This document shows positions 10,601 through 19,441 of a DNA stretch of 64,000 nt, piece by piece. Numbering within the stretch: position 1 is the stretch's first letter; the number at the start of each line of letters is the position of its first letter. A program made the position numbers and the translations under genes. Under the pieces are notes generated by a model that was given only the letters and a program-made list of their open reading frames with translations, made no database searches and had not been told where the DNA came from. Source of the DNA: CAVXSP01 sp963724645 (GTDB lineage: Bacteria; Acidobacteriota; Vicinamibacteria; Vicinamibacterales; SCN-69-37). Location: the NCBI GenBank assembly GCA_963724645.1, contig CAVRVJ010000001.1, forward strand, positions 124,001 through 188,000, in the 5' to 3' direction.

Positions 10601-11200
10601 CGCATCACCCCACCGATAGACGGTCTTCAATGCCTTGGGCGGATCCTCGATGAACGCGACGGCTTGCGACCAGTCGAACACCGAACGCGTGTACGGCACG
10701 CGGTACGGCCCAGATGGGTCGGCCGACTGGTACTGAATGCAACCGATCGCGGAGAGCACGGCGTAGACGCCCTGGTGATAGACCCGCAGGTACTCTTCCA
10801 GCAGATCGTCGAAGAGCTGTTCGGCAACGTTCGCCCAGGTGTCCGCCTTGTCGAGCGGTGAGGGCAGGCCGTCGAGCGACGGCATGCCGAACGTTGCGAT
10901 CGCCTCGATCAGCGCCGCGCCGGCATCGGCAACGGCGCTCATCTCCTCCGACGAGAGGCTCGCGTCCGGCTGACTGTCGAGTCGATCGCGCAGAGGGCCC
11001 GCGATCGCGAGAAAGCGCTCGGTCGCCGTTGTCACCGCGAGCGCCTCGCTGATGCGGGCGAAGGCCGCGTCGTCCAGGCCGACGCGCCACCCGTGGCGAT
11101 AGAACAGATACTCGAGGTCTTCGAGCGACGACAGCCGCGCGAGCAGCGGCTCGGCGAACTCCTTCAGGGCCAGATAGACGGCGGCGAGCTGACTCGTCAT
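7673..11200 (-). CDS. Giant beta-rich protein resembling DUF6603 proteins, 1175 aa (second gene of operon)
   Basis: An intact frame beginning MTSQLAAVYLALKEFAEPLL. The first ~250 residues are helical. The middle (~300-900) is a long run of alternating hydrophobic, Gly-rich beta strands with segments such as GGGFLFFDPDAGQYAGVLQL, FMLTGIGGLVAVNR and GSMAMRLNWGRTPVFALSIG. That layout, especially the GIGGL-x-x-x-NR step followed by a description-like LRDGL segment, reminds me of DUF6603, a domain of unknown function in bacteria and fungi. The assignment is from memory and not certain. No signal peptide is present. The strand-rich body suggests an elongated or barrel-like scaffold. It begins 12 bases after the upstream gene and ends 5 bases before the next, so it is central to the operon. 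Confidence 0.78.
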   Translation of the reverse strand: MTSQLAAVYLALKEFAEPLLARLSSLEDLEYLFYRHGWRVGLDDAAFARISEALAVTTATERFLAIAGPLRDRLDSQPDASLSSEEMSAVADAGAALIEAIATFGMPSLDGLPSPLDKADTWANVAEQLFDDLLEEYLRVYHQGVYAVLSAIGCIQYQSADPSGPYRVPYTRSVFDWSQAVAFIEDPPKALKTVYRWGDAAHPFDHARLVDALVRVLRVVGLPAQRFPASLLSAPLAANSPYRIQDDVDALRTTITYGVLREQKAVLETGVELLPAAAAGEPAASGIVLRPVIRASGEGSVPIGRGLALKWKTAADAGGAIGVAIFPDKTDLVTGPLAIGASIELARTDPDPWYIVGSSHTSRIEVRNPSIRFSIAGAADDPEARLEVSAPGANGVPGARLVVPLGDADSFIKESVGQSAIDVSFSPDVVWSSRSGLAFSGTPKLQVDVPVDVSIGPVRVHRLLLQLSSARNADRPVLELEASAGVDLSLGPVTATVDRIGMRFDVDFAKTPANFGFADVSIGFKPPSGIGLTVETTGVSGGGFLFFDPDAGQYAGVLQLSLQGGITVAAIGLVTTRLPNGAPGFSFLIVITVEHFRPVPLGLGFMLTGIGGLVAVNRTCNEDVLRDGLKNRTLNDLMFPQDPARNALQLLGTYDRAFPPQHGSYLFGPMVQISWGTPPLLTMDLAVVLELGLRTRLVILGRVAAIMPTEQDDLVRLQMNALGVIDFNQSSLSLDAVLYDSRLAGRFPITGSMAMRLNWGRTPVFALSIGGFHPAFKPPPNFPALDRLAITFANADDFRLRCESYFAITSNTLQFGAKLDLYAASGGFSVTGLVGYDVLIQVDPFRFVADFYASVQLKYHSHNLFKVKVEGELSGVRPLHVKGKATFEVFWCDFSVRFDRTLVSGEAPPRPAPVNVTDRLVAALGDPRNWGGQLADSDRRLVTLRDTADASSVRLHPLGTLAVSQAVVPLDLRIARFGNAVPADADFFTIAGVRVDDQPVPFVHTTDNFAPSQFLAMSDADRLAAPSFEPMSAGVRVGGAQGSALATNVDDILEDEAIAYETIIVGQDDPGTGTAAVGAEFVTRYLPLGAAANSKVRRSATTRYQPASAKNAIAADRWSVVSREDQSAVVSTFAGDGQGSYAEAFQALRGLGAQNPAAAAGAMLLRVPETTHPAR

Positions 11201-11212
11201 GACGTCGACCGT

Positions 11213-14113
11213 CTACACTTCCGGCAGCCGATCGAGCAACTGGCGTGCGTACTCACGCAGCACCTGACCGCGCAGCCGGTCGTAGTCGAGCAGCCCCTGC
11301 TTGATGAGCGCAGCCACCTTGCAGCTGTCGAGACCGGACTCCAGCAGCAACGTGTCGACCGCCTGGGTGGTCACCTTCTCCATGTCGTCGCCGACCAGCC
11401 GCATGGCGCCGAGGCCTTCGTCGAAACCAACTTTCAGGCGCGCCGGATCGAGCCCGAGCGGCCACCACGCGTGCGCGCGGCCCTGGACCTGCTCGTCGTA
11501 GTAGCGGCTGACATAGTACGGGTCGACCGTCGACAGCGATACCGTGAGGTCGATGTCGTCCCAGTTGTATGGGAACCCTTCCTCCTTCAGGAACGTGAGA
11601 TCGATGAGCGCGCGCAGCCACTGGCGCGTCGCGGTGAGCTTGCCGACCAGCTCGATCCGCTTCAGCGCCGCTTCCTGCATCTCCGCGAAGTCTAGCCACA
11701 TCTCGAACGGCACCATCAGCACGAACTCGTTTTCCATCAGCGCCTCGAGCCAGGCGATCTCGCCGTACTTCCCGATCGTCTCCAGCGCGAGCTTCACTAC
11801 ATCTTTGGTGCTGAGCGGCACTTTCAGGATTTTCAGGAACTTGAACTTCGGCTCCATCTCCACCAGCTTGGACATCTTCTTGATGAAGCTCGCGCCCTTC
11901 TTGATGCTCTTGATCACCTCGAAGTAGGTCTTGCCTGACGGCGTTTGCTGCGACTCGAGCAGTTGCCGGATCTGCTCGGGCTCGAAGTCGGCGACTTCCT
12001 TCCACCTGAGCATGACGGTCGCGAACTCGCCGCAGTCGGCCTCGTCCTCGTCGGCGGCGTCGAACGAGAACTTGTCGACCGAGACGAGCCGCTGCAGCTT
12101 CTGCCGCTCGGCGTCGGTCAGCGCCCGAACCGATGCCGACGGCGAGCTCAAGTCGTCGTTGACCAGCACTTCGCTCCGGTCCACGAGATCGGCGTCGGGG
12201 ATCCCGAACTTCTTGCCGAGCCGCTCCTCGAGGAACAGGTCCTGCACGACCGGAACGGCCGGCGGGTTTGACGCCTTCACCTCGTGCCAGGTCGCGTCGA
12301 AGTCGAACGAGTACGCCAGCGGCAGGTAGTCGTCGCGTTCGCCCAGCGTCAGCTCGGTGTACGGATCGCTCGGAATCGGCGCGTTCAGCGCATCGGGGTA
12401 GCGTTGCGCGAGCCAGGTCTGCATCCCTCTCTTGCGAAGCATCGCTTCCTGCGCATGGTGGATGTAGATCGAGTTGCCCGGTTTGAAGGGCGACCGCAAC
12501 ACGTCGACGAAGCTGGCCAGATCGTCGAGCGAGAACCGATCGAGGTAGGCGGCGAGCTCGGGGCCCGGCGTATCGGGATCCGAACCGATGTACGACAGCA
12601 TCGCCTGCTGCTGCAAGTCCTGCGTCTTCGCATCCCAGTCGTCATAGACGTTCAGGACGTGGGTGACGGCGCCTTGATCCGAGACCGGATGCTCCAGCTT
12701 GACGAGGAACCTGTCGTCGCCCTTAACCGACCACGTGATCCGCTGCAGCGGCCCCTTGCCCTCCGTCGACGCCACAGAGATGGGCGGCTGCGGCGGCAGG
12801 TCGATATGGCCTATGTCCTTGAACTCGGCCACCAGGTCGAACGCCGCGCTGGGCGTCTGGCCGCTCTTCAGCAGCGCGAGCGCCGCGTCGAACCTCGCTT
12901 TGTTGTCCGGGGGATCGCCCGGCGAGTCGGTGTGTTTCGCGAGGATGAAGCGGTGCCCGTTGTACTTGCGGTTCTCCGGCTCGGACAGGAACAGCTGGAG
13001 CGGCAGGCTTTCATGTGCCTGCGGCAGGTCGAGATGCGCCTCGGCCCACAACGTCGCCACCAGCGCGCCGAACGGAGCGGTCGTGATAGCGACGTACAGT
13101 TGATAGCTGACGTCGTAGGTATCGCCTTCGTGCTGCAGAACGGTGTTCTCGATCTTCCACGCGGCGTCGCGAGACGAGTCATCGCGCGCCGTGGTCTTCT
13201 CCGATGCGAACCGCACGACGATGCCGCCGCGCCTGGGCGTGAGAGTGAATCCCTGCTCGGTGAACTTCGCGGCGAGAAGCGGGTGGATGCGCCGCGCGTT
13301 CAGCCCGGCCACGATCGCTTCGTAGGCGGAGTCGGATGCGCGCGGGCGTGGATCCACGACCGGAGTCGTCGCGATCTGGAACGGCTCCGAGAACTTGCCC
13401 GGGTCGATCATCGCCCGGACGATGGCCTCCCGGCGATCCGGCGTGTGGACGTCCCTGGGCAGGAAGTGCTGCCTGACGAGGTGACGGTGGACGTCGAAGT
13501 GCGTCTCGAACCGCGCCCCGTCGCCGAGGACGTGGCGCGCGAACAGTTGGTATTCCGTCGGCGCGTAGACGTTCGCGCGGCCGCCGAAGAACGAGAAGGT
13601 AGCGTACAGACCGTTGCGCGAGCTCCCGAAGCGGCAGCCGCGAATGGTCACCCACGACTCGTCGTCCAGGTGCGCGATGACGCGCGCGCGCTTGGCGGCG
13701 AAGCCGGGGTACTTGCCGTCGAGGATGTCCTTCTGGAGGCACGCCAGCGAGAACGACCACAGAAACTGGAACTCGGGCAGCGTCGTGTCGCTGATCCCGT
13801 TCAGCAGCGGCACCTTCAGCAGTTGCAGGTTCCCGTGCGTCACGATGATGATCTCGCGGATGTGCTTGACACCGTGCTGCGTGACGTCCGTGTCCAGCGT
13901 GGTGATCAGATCCTCGAGGCTGCGGGCGTCCGATGCCGTGTGATGCGGGTAGAAGCGGCCGAGGAACGAACGCGCCTCCTTCCCGTAGCCTTCCTCATCC
14001 TTGACGAAATGGAAGATGTAGTCTCGCGTGCCGGGCGTTTTCGGAAGGGGATACTCGACCAGGTTGTCGAGGATCTGCCTGCCTCGAGTCAGATCGGCAA
14101 CGCTGGGTGCCAT
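11213..14113 (-). CDS. Giant protein with possible caspase-like (clan CD) N-terminal domain, 966 aa (first gene of operon)
   Basis: The start at 14113 (MAPSVADLTRGRQILDNL) is chosen because the clearly protein-like sequence begins there; starts at 14200 or 14293 are possible. Residues 86-94 read REIIIVTHG, a hydrophobic strand ending in His93-Gly94, and residues 155-163 read VTIRGCRFG, a strand ending in Gly159-Cys160, followed by FFGGRANVYAPTE. This order and spacing is what caspase-like peptidases and DUF4347 domains show around their His/Cys dyad. The fold call is inference from motif layout. The rest (~200-966) has no domain I recognise and includes a Lys-rich helical stretch (KSIKKGASFIKKMSKL) near residue 740. 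No secretion signal. First gene of the operon, so its promoter must lie between 14114 and 14450. Confidence 0.78.
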   Translation of the reverse strand: MAPSVADLTRGRQILDNLVEYPLPKTPGTRDYIFHFVKDEEGYGKEARSFLGRFYPHHTASDARSLEDLITTLDTDVTQHGVKHIREIIIVTHGNLQLLKVPLLNGISDTTLPEFQFLWSFSLACLQKDILDGKYPGFAAKRARVIAHLDDESWVTIRGCRFGSSRNGLYATFSFFGGRANVYAPTEYQLFARHVLGDGARFETHFDVHRHLVRQHFLPRDVHTPDRREAIVRAMIDPGKFSEPFQIATTPVVDPRPRASDSAYEAIVAGLNARRIHPLLAAKFTEQGFTLTPRRGGIVVRFASEKTTARDDSSRDAAWKIENTVLQHEGDTYDVSYQLYVAITTAPFGALVATLWAEAHLDLPQAHESLPLQLFLSEPENRKYNGHRFILAKHTDSPGDPPDNKARFDAALALLKSGQTPSAAFDLVAEFKDIGHIDLPPQPPISVASTEGKGPLQRITWSVKGDDRFLVKLEHPVSDQGAVTHVLNVYDDWDAKTQDLQQQAMLSYIGSDPDTPGPELAAYLDRFSLDDLASFVDVLRSPFKPGNSIYIHHAQEAMLRKRGMQTWLAQRYPDALNAPIPSDPYTELTLGERDDYLPLAYSFDFDATWHEVKASNPPAVPVVQDLFLEERLGKKFGIPDADLVDRSEVLVNDDLSSPSASVRALTDAERQKLQRLVSVDKFSFDAADEDEADCGEFATVMLRWKEVADFEPEQIRQLLESQQTPSGKTYFEVIKSIKKGASFIKKMSKLVEMEPKFKFLKILKVPLSTKDVVKLALETIGKYGEIAWLEALMENEFVLMVPFEMWLDFAEMQEAALKRIELVGKLTATRQWLRALIDLTFLKEEGFPYNWDDIDLTVSLSTVDPYYVSRYYDEQVQGRAHAWWPLGLDPARLKVGFDEGLGAMRLVGDDMEKVTTQAVDTLLLESGLDSCKVAALIKQGLLDYDRLRGQVLREYARQLLDRLPEV

Positions 14114-14450
14114 CAGCGGCGCTCTTGTTTGACGGGTGCACAGCGAAACCGGACTGTCTACCGGAAGCGTGTCCAGATGCGCCGCTTGTCGAAGAGACAT
14201 CGTCGGTTTCTTGGGGAAAGCAAAGACTGTGCCCCGCCGCCGGAAGTCTCCGTCTGATGGTGTTCGTTCCCTTGTGTCCGAAGCCAGACGCAATCTGCGA
14301 AAAACACTTTCGTGAGTCGTAAGTGATCGACGAAAAGGAACCGACTCTTCTGAATCCGTTCCGAAGTTAACGCTTCGTTAATAGACTCGTTACACGAGGG
14401 TTACGCTCGCCTTCTAAGCTTCGGCCTCAACCTGAATTTTGGAATCGTTT
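14114..14450. other. Intergenic region upstream of giant-protein operon
   Basis: This 337-base stretch has no supported gene. It should hold the promoter of the minus-strand operon and the 3' end region of the upstream stress-protein gene. It is locally AT-richer than its surroundings between 14330 and 14400 and contains several short inverted repeats, including the one listed separately at 14367-14381. I could not identify a convincing -35/-10 pair. Confidence 0.5.
14367..14381. promoter_or_regulatory. Palindrome TTAACG-CTT-CGTTAA, possible operator
   Basis: A perfect inverted repeat with 6-base arms and a 3-base spacer sits 254 bases upstream of the first giant-protein gene. A related CGTTAC/GTTACG pair follows at about 14387-14405. 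Two clustered dyads in the presumed promoter region are compatible with a binding site for a dimeric regulator, but no regulator gene lies beside it and the distance to the start codon is long. Confidence 0.3.
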
Positions 14451-15326
14451 TCAATCGAGATACGCTCCGGCAAGCGAACTGACCGGCACGGCGAGCACTG
14501 GCGCGGGCGCGTGCCGCAACACCCGCTCGCTGTGGCTGCCGCGCAGCCCGTCGAGAAACCCGTTGCGACCGTCGGTGGTCATCACGATCAGATTCGCGGC
14601 GGATTTCTGAGCCGTGTCCAGGATTCCGTGGATCACTTCGCCGGTGCGCGTGGCTTTTTTCCACGCCCAACCGGGCACGTCGGGACAGCGGACCGTGGGC
14701 ATCGTGCCCCGATCCCCGACATGCAGCAGCGTGAAAGTGCCGCGCGGGCAGTTCAAACGAGCCGCCAGCCGGGCGGCTGCCTCGATGGCCGGTTGCGGCC
14801 GGGGCGTGACGGCCACTGGAATGAGAATGTGCTCCAATGACACGGAGCCATCCTCGGCCGAGACAAAGCCTGCGCTACCACCGGGAATGAACAATGTCAT
14901 CTGAGCCGCGCGGCGGGCGATCGGTTCGGCCACCGAATGTCGCAACCAGTGTGCACGGCCTTCGTGCTGTTGCGTGGCGAGGACGATGAGGTCGGCGGAA
15001 TGGTCGCCCAGGTAGCGAAGCACGGCCTTCACCGGGTCCTTCTGCTGCGCGATGACTTTGCGGACATCGATGCCGAGCTGCGGCACGGCGGAGCGGGGAC
15101 TGCCCGCAGGCAGCAATCCCCAGCGCTCGAGGGTTTCACGCACGCCAGGGAAGTCCGTCCATTCCGAGTCCGTTCCTGGCGACACGTGGAGGAGCGTGAG
15201 TTTCGATTTCGCCCGGAGCGCCGCCTTCAGTGCGTGGTAAAAGGCCACCAGGCTGCCCTCGGTGAAATCCGTGGGGTGCAGGACGCTGTGAATGATTGGG
15301 ATTGTGTAGTCGTTCTTTTCGTTCAT
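14451..15326 (-). CDS. Universal stress protein, tandem UspA domains
   Basis: A 291-residue cytoplasmic protein with two UspA-type halves. The first half starts at residue ~12 (HSVLHPTDFTEGSLVAFYHAL) and contains LTLLHVSPG; the second starts near residue 165 (LEHILIPVAVTPRPQPAIEA) and contains FTLLHVGDRG and ends with SERVLRHAPAPVLAVP, the usual terminal strand and helix of Usp domains. The ATP-binding G-x2-G-x9-G-S/T element is imperfect: GLRGSHSERV keeps G-S and is the closest match. Start 15326 is supported by GGAGG about ten bases upstream; a longer frame to 15434 would lack this. Role by family: response to stress, growth arrest or oxygen limitation. Not obviously in an operon. Confidence 0.85.
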   Translation of the reverse strand: MNEKNDYTIPIIHSVLHPTDFTEGSLVAFYHALKAALRAKSKLTLLHVSPGTDSEWTDFPGVRETLERWGLLPAGSPRSAVPQLGIDVRKVIAQQKDPVKAVLRYLGDHSADLIVLATQQHEGRAHWLRHSVAEPIARRAAQMTLFIPGGSAGFVSAEDGSVSLEHILIPVAVTPRPQPAIEAAARLAARLNCPRGTFTLLHVGDRGTMPTVRCPDVPGWAWKKATRTGEVIHGILDTAQKSAANLIVMTTDGRNGFLDGLRGSHSERVLRHAPAPVLAVPVSSLAGAYLD

Positions 15327-15433
15327 AGGTCTGGAGCCTCCGGACGAGCCTGCGAGGTTCGCAGCATAAGGCCAAACAGGCCTGTCAGCGGCGTCGCCGA
15401 CTTGCACGATTGACAGCCCCACTGGCCCCGGCA

Positions 15434-17006
15434 ATGATCGCCGCGGCCATGATCTTCGGGAGCCGGTCCGGCGCGGCGCTGTGGCTTCTCACGCTGTCTT
15501 TCCCTGTCGCGCTCCTCTCGCACCCTTCCCGCCAACGCGGCCCCGCATTCCAGATCGAAGAAACGACCATCTCACAGGTGCACGCCGCCATGCGCGCGAA
15601 GCGGTTGAGCTGCCGCGCCCTGGTTGAGCAGTACCTGACACGGATCGACGCCTACGACAAACGCGGCCCCGCGCTCAACGCCATCGTCGTCATCAACCCA
15701 AACGCGCTCGAGCGAGCCGACGAGCTCGACCGCCGGGGAGTGACCGGATCTCTGCATTGCGTCCCCACGATCGTCAAAGACAACTTCGAAACCATCGGAC
15801 TGCAGAGCGCGGACGGATCCCGATCGCTCGAAAGCTTCATCTCCGGCCGCGACGCGTTCCTGGTGAAGAAGATCAAAGACGCGGGCGCGATCGTGCTCGC
15901 CAAGTCGAACATGGCGGAGTTCGCGTTCAGTCCGTACGAGACGCTCAGCTCGATCCAGGGACAGACCAGGAACCCCTATGCGCTGGATCGCGTGCCCGCC
16001 GGATCGAGCGGCGGGACCGCCGCCGCAGTCGCGGCCAATTTCGGCCTCGTCGGCCTCGGCAGCGACACGGGCAATTCCATCCGCGGCCCCTCGTCCCACA
16101 CCGCGCTCGTAGGAATCCGATCGACGATGGGCCTGACGAGCCGGGCCGGCGTGATCCCGCTGAGCTATCTGGCCGACGTCGCGGGTCCGATGGCACGCAC
16201 CGTCGAAGACGCCGTCGCGGTCCTTCAGGCGATTGTCGGCGAGGATGCGGACGACCCGATGACCGCGCGCAGCCACGGCCGCGCCATTCCGAACTACGCC
16301 CGGTCGCTCGTGCGGGATGGCTTGAGAGGCGCCCGGATCGGCGTCCTTCGTCAGGCCTACGAACGCGCGTCGGCCGACGATGAGGTGATCGCGGTCTTCA
16401 TGAAGGCGCTCGAGGACCTGAGGGTCGCCGGCGCCCTCATCGTCGACCCCGCGGCCGTCGAGCCGGTGCGCCGGCCTCCCGCCGCGAGCACGTGCCGCGG
16501 CTTCAAATACGATCTGAATGACTATCTGGCGGCCCGGGGCCAGCGCGCACCGGTTCACAGCCTCGAGGAAATCATTGCATCGGGCCGATTTCATCCGTCG
16601 GTCGAATCGCGGCTGCAGTCGGCGCAGCGATCGAACCCTGACGGCCCCGCCAGCGAAGCGTGCCGTGCGGAGGCGGCGTACCGCGAAGCGTTCGGCGCAG
16701 CCGTCACGAAGACGATGGACGAGCTGAAGCTGGATGCCCTGGTCTATCCGACCTGGAGCAATCCGCCGAGGCTCATCGGGGATCTCATCGTCACCGGCCG
16801 GCGATAACAGCCAGGTCCATGCTCCTGCGTCCGGGTTCCCCGCCATCAACGTCCCGATGGGCTACACGCGCGACGGCCGTCTGCCGGCAGGAATCACCCT
16901 TCTTGGCCGGGCATGGAGCGAGGCCGTGCTGATCAGACTCGCGTTTGGCTTCGAGCAAGCCACACGCCACCGGCGTCCGCCCCTGGTGATCCCGGCTGTC
17001 AGGTAA
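15434..17006 (+). pseudogene. Secreted amidase (amidase signature family), frameshifted near the C-terminus
   Basis: The first frame (to 16807) encodes a hydrophobic N-terminal segment that looks like a signal peptide, then an amidase signature enzyme. The Ser-cisSer-Lys triad is visible: Lys in CVPTIVKDNFET, the cis-Ser in VPAGSSGGTAAAVAANF and the nucleophile region in GSDTGNSIRGPSS. The frame ends prematurely at 16807, but the missing C-terminal block (GDNSQVHAPASGFPAINVPM, then GYTRDGRLPAGITLLG) continues in another frame to 17006. A single indel near 16,795 would rejoin them. ATG 15434 is my choice of start; TTG 15410 is possible and no ribosome site is clear. Substrate unknown. The gene is either broken or carries a sequencing error; all catalytic residues precede the shift. 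Confidence 0.75.
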
Positions 17007-17167
17007 TCACCGGACAGATATCGGATGTTCGCCTGGGCTCCGCGATCCCGGGTGGAATTTAACGTCAATGAAACATCGCCGATCCCCACGCGTTACACAC
17101 CCCCTGTACCTTTGCCTCGACAATTGATCAGCCAGCCTTTCCCGTTCCCCCAAGGAGGCATGCTTCG

Positions 17168-18299
17168 ATGCGACGTTTCCTGACTGCCTGTCTGTTCCTC
17201 AGCCTGGCAATGGTTCCGCGCCTTGGGTCGGCGCAAATCACACCCGCTGCCGGATCGACGCCGCCGGACGATACCCAGTCGATCAAAGTCGGCGCGGTGA
17301 TCTACACGGACTACACCTACACGAAGGAGCCGACGACCAAGGATGCCGACGGCAATACGGTCAACCCCAGTGCGTTCAACGTCAGCCGCACGTACATCAA
17401 CATCACCGGCAACCTCTCGCATACGATCTCGTTCCGCATCACGCCCGACATCGTGCGCGACATGGACGCGGGGTCGCTTACGGGCAACCTCGTCTACCGC
17501 ATCAAATACGCGTTCGCGCAGGTCAACATGGACGACTGGACCGGCGACTGGAAGGGCTCGTGGGTTCGGCTTGGCATCCAGCAGACACCGTATATCGATT
17601 ACGCGGAGGGCATTTACCGGTATCGCTTTCAAGGCACCATCATGGTCGAGCGCGACCAGATAGGCGGCAACCTGACGTCGTCGGACGCCGGCGTGTCCTT
17701 TCATACCAACCTGCCGAGCAACTTCGGCGAGCTTCACGCGGGGTTCTACAACGGCGAGGGGTACTCCAAGTCCGAAGTGAACAATGAGAAGGCGTTCCAG
17801 GTGCGCTTCACCGTGCGGCCGCTGGCCACGAGCGACAGTCTGGCGGCCCGGGGGCTTCGCGTGACGATCTTCTATGACGCGGACAATTACATCAAGGACG
17901 GCGAACGGAGACGCCTCGTCGCGAACGTGACGTACGAGCACAGATGGTTCAACACCGGGTACGACTATCTCGACGGCAGTGATCAGACGTTCGGCAAGTG
18001 CGGCCGACATCTCGCACAAGGGCTGGTCCTACTGGATCACGCCCTTCGCGAAAGAAAAGGGTAACGGCGTCGAAGGGCTGTTCCGCATCGACCACTTCAA
18101 GCCGAACACCACGACGCTGGACGACCAGCAGCGGCAGCGGTTGATTGCGGGCGTGGCGTACTGGTTCCCGCATCCGGGCGGCGCGGCGACCGCGGCGGTT
18201 CTGCTCGATTTCGAGCAGCTCAAGTTCCACAACTTCCCGTCTACGGCCACCAACGCTACGCAGCAGAAGATCGCGGTGCACGGGCTGATTAACTTCTAG
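17168..18299 (+). pseudogene. Outer-membrane phosphate-selective porin-like protein, frameshifted
   Basis: The start at 17168 follows AAGGAGG by ten bases and encodes a signal peptide (MRRFLTACLFLSLAMVP, cleaved after about GSAQ). The mature part has alternating beta strands such as HTISFRITPDIVRDM, VRLGIQQTPYIDYAEGIYRY and GVSFHTNLPSNFGELHAGFY, typical of Pseudomonas OprO/OprP-like phosphate-selective porins. The frame ends at 18064, but strands continue in another frame (GWSYWITPFAKEKGNG, then GLFRIDHFKPNTTTLD) to 18299, ending in Phe as outer-membrane barrels do. One indel near 18,000 restores about 375 residues. It lies 94 bases before pstS, which fits a role in phosphate entry. Either a recent pseudogene or a sequence error. 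Confidence 0.75.
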
Positions 18300-18393
18300 G
18301 CCTCAGGCCTCAGATCCAGTAGAGGGAACGATAGGAGATCTTCTCGGGCCTGGGGGCCTTGGCCCTGGGGCGTTAGCAAAAAGGAGCGATGCC

Positions 18394-19434
18394 ATGACGA
18401 CATTGACTATGCGCGCAGGACGTGCGGCAATCACCGGAGCGCTCGCGATCGCGCTCGGCGCCGGCGTGTTCGCGCAGAAACTTCAGATCAACGGCGCGGG
18501 TGCCACGTTCCCGTATCCGATCTACTCGAAGTGGTTCAGCGAGTACAACAAGCTGCACCCCGACATCGAGATCAACTACCAGTCGATTGGATCGGGCGGC
18601 GGTATTCGCCAGCTCACCAACCAGACCGTGTTCTTCGGCGCGACGGACGGGCCGATGACCAAGGATCAGCAGCTCGCGGCGCCGGGATCGATCCTGCACC
18701 TGCCGAGCGTCCTGGGCGGCTGCGTGCCCATCTATAACATTCCGGGCGTGACCGCTGCGCTCAAGTTCACCGGGCCGGTCCTGGCCGATATTTTCCTGGG
18801 CAAGATCACGAAGTGGAACGACCCGGCCATCGTGAAGAACAATCCTGGCGTGAACCTGCCTGGCACGACGATCACCGTCGTGCACCGGTCGGACGGCAGC
18901 GGCACGACGTACATCTGGGTCGACTATCTTGGCAAGATTTCGCCCGAATGGAAGACCAAGGTCGGCATCGCCACCTCCGTCAACTGGCCGGTGGGTCTCG
19001 GCGGCCCGGGCAACGAAGGCGTCTCCGGCCTGGTGAAGCAGACGCCGGGCGCCATCGGCTACGTCGAGCTCATCTACGCCTTGCAGAACAAGATCTCCTA
19101 CGGCTCCGTCCAGAACATGGACGGCACGTTCGTGTCCGCCACCGTCGAGTCGGTGACGGCCGCCGCGACCGCCGCGGCCGGAAAGATGCCGCCGGACTTC
19201 CGTGTGTCGATCACGAACGCGCCGGGGAAGGACGCCTACCCGATCTCCTCCTTCACGTGGCTGCTCTTCTACGAGAATCCCAAGGACAAGAGGATGGCCA
19301 AGACGATGGTGGAGTTCATGAAGTGGGCGCTGACCGACGGCCAGAAGTTTGCCCCAGAACTCGGCTACGCGCCTCTCCCGCAGGAAGTCGTGAAGCTGGA
19401 GATGGCGGCGCTGCAGAAAATCAAAGTACAGTAG
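18394..19434 (+). CDS. pstS: Phosphate ABC transporter, periplasmic phosphate-binding protein PstS
   Basis: 346 residues with a signal peptide (to about Ala-27, GAGVFAQ) and a PstS fold. Phosphate-binding landmarks are GAGATFPYPIYSKWFSEY near residue 35, SIGSGGGIRQLTNQTVFFGA near 65 and HRSDGSGTTYIWVDYLGKIS near 170, where the Ser/Asp/Arg/Thr ligands of PstS lie. AAGGAG precedes the ATG by eight bases. It binds phosphate in the periplasm and delivers it to the PstC-PstA channel encoded directly downstream. No clear Pho box was found in the 94-base upstream gap. Confidence 0.95.
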   Translation: MTTLTMRAGRAAITGALAIALGAGVFAQKLQINGAGATFPYPIYSKWFSEYNKLHPDIEINYQSIGSGGGIRQLTNQTVFFGATDGPMTKDQQLAAPGSILHLPSVLGGCVPIYNIPGVTAALKFTGPVLADIFLGKITKWNDPAIVKNNPGVNLPGTTITVVHRSDGSGTTYIWVDYLGKISPEWKTKVGIATSVNWPVGLGGPGNEGVSGLVKQTPGAIGYVELIYALQNKISYGSVQNMDGTFVSATVESVTAAATAAAGKMPPDFRVSITNAPGKDAYPISSFTWLLFYENPKDKRMAKTMVEFMKWALTDGQKFAPELGYAPLPQEVVKLEMAALQKIKVQ

Positions 19435-19441
19435 CGTCGCA

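Noticed and set aside
1..14113. Contractile injection system reading of the giant-protein operon
   Set aside because: No sheath, tube, baseplate, spike or AAA+ genes are visible in the window, so the name is not justified.
17030..17160. Pho box upstream of the porin and pst genes
   Set aside because: Only a vague GTCAATGAAACAT string; no pair of CTGTCA-like direct repeats.
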